Of a DNA stretch of 64,000 nucleotides, positions 63,244 through 64,000 are shown piece by piece. This stretch comes from Aerococcus sanguinicola (GTDB lineage Bacteria > Bacillota > Bacilli > Lactobacillales > Aerococcaceae), in the NCBI RefSeq assembly GCF_008726925.1, contig NZ_VYWO01000005.1, positions 62,001 through 126,000 of the forward strand, given 5' to 3'. The notes under the pieces are model-generated. The model made no database searches, was not told the DNA's origin, and saw only the letters and a program-made list of their open reading frames with translations. The position numbers were made by a program, and so were the translations under genes. How positions within the stretch are numbered: the stretch's first letter is position 1; the number at the start of each line of letters is the position of its first letter.

Positions 63244-64000
63244 TTATAAAACTTTCTTTATTTTATCAACTTGTTCTTCTACTTCTTCCGGATAGTTTTT
63301 AACCATATCATCAAAATCAGCAATTTCACGTGCCTTTATTAACATTGATACTCTTTTGATTAAATCTTCATCTGTATATTTATAATAACTTAATACCTTA
63401 TTTATAAAACCTGTTCCTAAATAATAAAGTGCAGCAATATCATAAGCAGGATCACCCATACCAGAGCCTTCAAAATCCACTATTCCAACTAATTCGTTAT
63501 TATCGTTAAGAATATAATTCTCATACCATAAATCTCCGTGTATAAAATGATAATCATTAAATGTTAATAAATAGTTTTTATATTCATTAAACCAAGATAA
63601 TATTTTTTCATAATTAGATTCACTTAAATATTCTTTTAATTCAATAACACTTTGTTCAGTTATTTCTAATTCATTTTTTATATATTCATCTTTATCAAAA
63701 TCAACTCTTATTTCATATAATTCATCCATAAATTCAGCGAGTTTTTTAGCAATATTATCTAAATTAACTATTTCAATATGTTCTTTTCTAAAAGTATGTC
63801 CTTTAATCATTTTATAAATTAATGCGCCATTTGGATATTCTTCGCAAGGCTCAATCAATTCAATAATTCTTGGTATTTCCAACGATTTAACATTACTTAT
63901 TTGATTAATTACGTTCACATATTTTTGATAGTTTTTATATGAATTTTGATTTACTCCATCAAGTAAAATATAATCATCATTTATAATATATGCCTTACTA
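63244..64000 (-). CDS. APH-family phosphotransferase, partial (possible resistance cargo)
   Basis: The frame is open to the right edge, beyond the GTG at 63918 that could be mistaken for a start; 252 residues are seen, including an N-lobe strand 'KAYIINDDYILLDGV'. Kinase-like C-lobe: catalytic loop 'HFIHGDLWYENYILND' (His, Asp, Asn) and metal-binding 'GIVDFEGSGMGDPAYDIAAL', as in the aminoglycoside phosphotransferase superfamily. It could act on an aminoglycoside, macrolide or other small molecule. I do not recognise it as a named resistance gene. AT-rich like the element. Confidence 0.78.
   Translation of the reverse strand, partial: SKAYIINDDYILLDGVNQNSYKNYQKYVNVINQISNVKSLEIPRIIELIEPCEEYPNGALIYKMIKGHTFRKEHIEIVNLDNIAKKLAEFMDELYEIRVDFDKDEYIKNELEITEQSVIELKEYLSESNYEKILSWFNEYKNYLLTFNDYHFIHGDLWYENYILNDNNELVGIVDFEGSGMGDPAYDIAALYYLGTGFINKVLSYYKYTDEDLIKRVSMLIKAREIADFDDMVKNYPEEVEEQVDKIKKVL

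Overview
The window joins two very different stretches of DNA. Bases 1 to about 27,000 look like the chromosome of a low- to mid-GC Gram-positive coccus of the Lactobacillales. An Aerococcus-like host is my inference from the gene set (BusA/OpuA-type betaine importer, duplicated FeoA with FeoB, BrnQ, NhaC, class II aldolase, T-box leader); no rRNA or species marker is present to prove it. From about 27,000 to the right edge the DNA is clearly AT-richer and forms the left part of an integrated conjugative element (ICE) of the Tn1549/CTn-like family; its right end lies outside the window.

Chromosomal part: betaine transporter ATPase (partial), PPK2 polyphosphate kinase, a DASS-family anion transporter with a flavin-binding stress protein, an operon of two paralogous luciferase-like monooxygenases plus an FMN reductase behind a palindromic operator, glutathione peroxidase, BrnQ, a feoA-feoA-feoB iron(II) operon, yaaA, a complete pair of protocatechuate 3,4-dioxygenase subunits (pcaH-pcaG) with no other pathway gene nearby, class II fructose-bisphosphate aldolase, a T-box-controlled operon (TIGR04076-like protein, aldo/keto reductase, NhaC antiporter), a two-component system with an ABC exporter whose promoter carries 11-bp-spaced direct repeats, a YbgA-like protein and SppA.

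Element, outer part (27.0-35.6 kb): a large serine recombinase at the edge, preceded by a chain of very short ORFs; a sigma-like factor; a regulatory switch with two face-to-face promoters; an operon of XRE repressor, ImmA-type protease, a five-helix membrane protein and a RhuM-like protein; a candidate oriT; MobC and a HUH relaxase; an IstB relic.

Element, conjugation part (35.6-63 kb, all minus strand): SSB-like proteins, a giant ArdC/methylase/SNF2 helicase, a C5 DNA methyltransferase, topoisomerase III, an AbiEi/AbiEii toxin-antitoxin pair bracketed by two copies of the same 32-bp palindrome, surface proteins (DUF4366, coiled-coil, NlpC/P60 hydrolase) and a type IV secretion core (VirB4, PrgI, VirB6-like, Maff2). 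Two genes, the giant helicase and VirB4, are each split by a group II intron with its own maturase; removing each intron at its GTGCG start and domain VI end restores the frame exactly. A phosphotransferase gene (possible resistance cargo) runs off the right edge.

Most worth following up: the two introns, the shared C-terminal tail of the SSB-like and helicase proteins, the double AbiE operator, the XRE-ImmA-membrane protein-RhuM module, the orphan pcaHG and the T-box operon.
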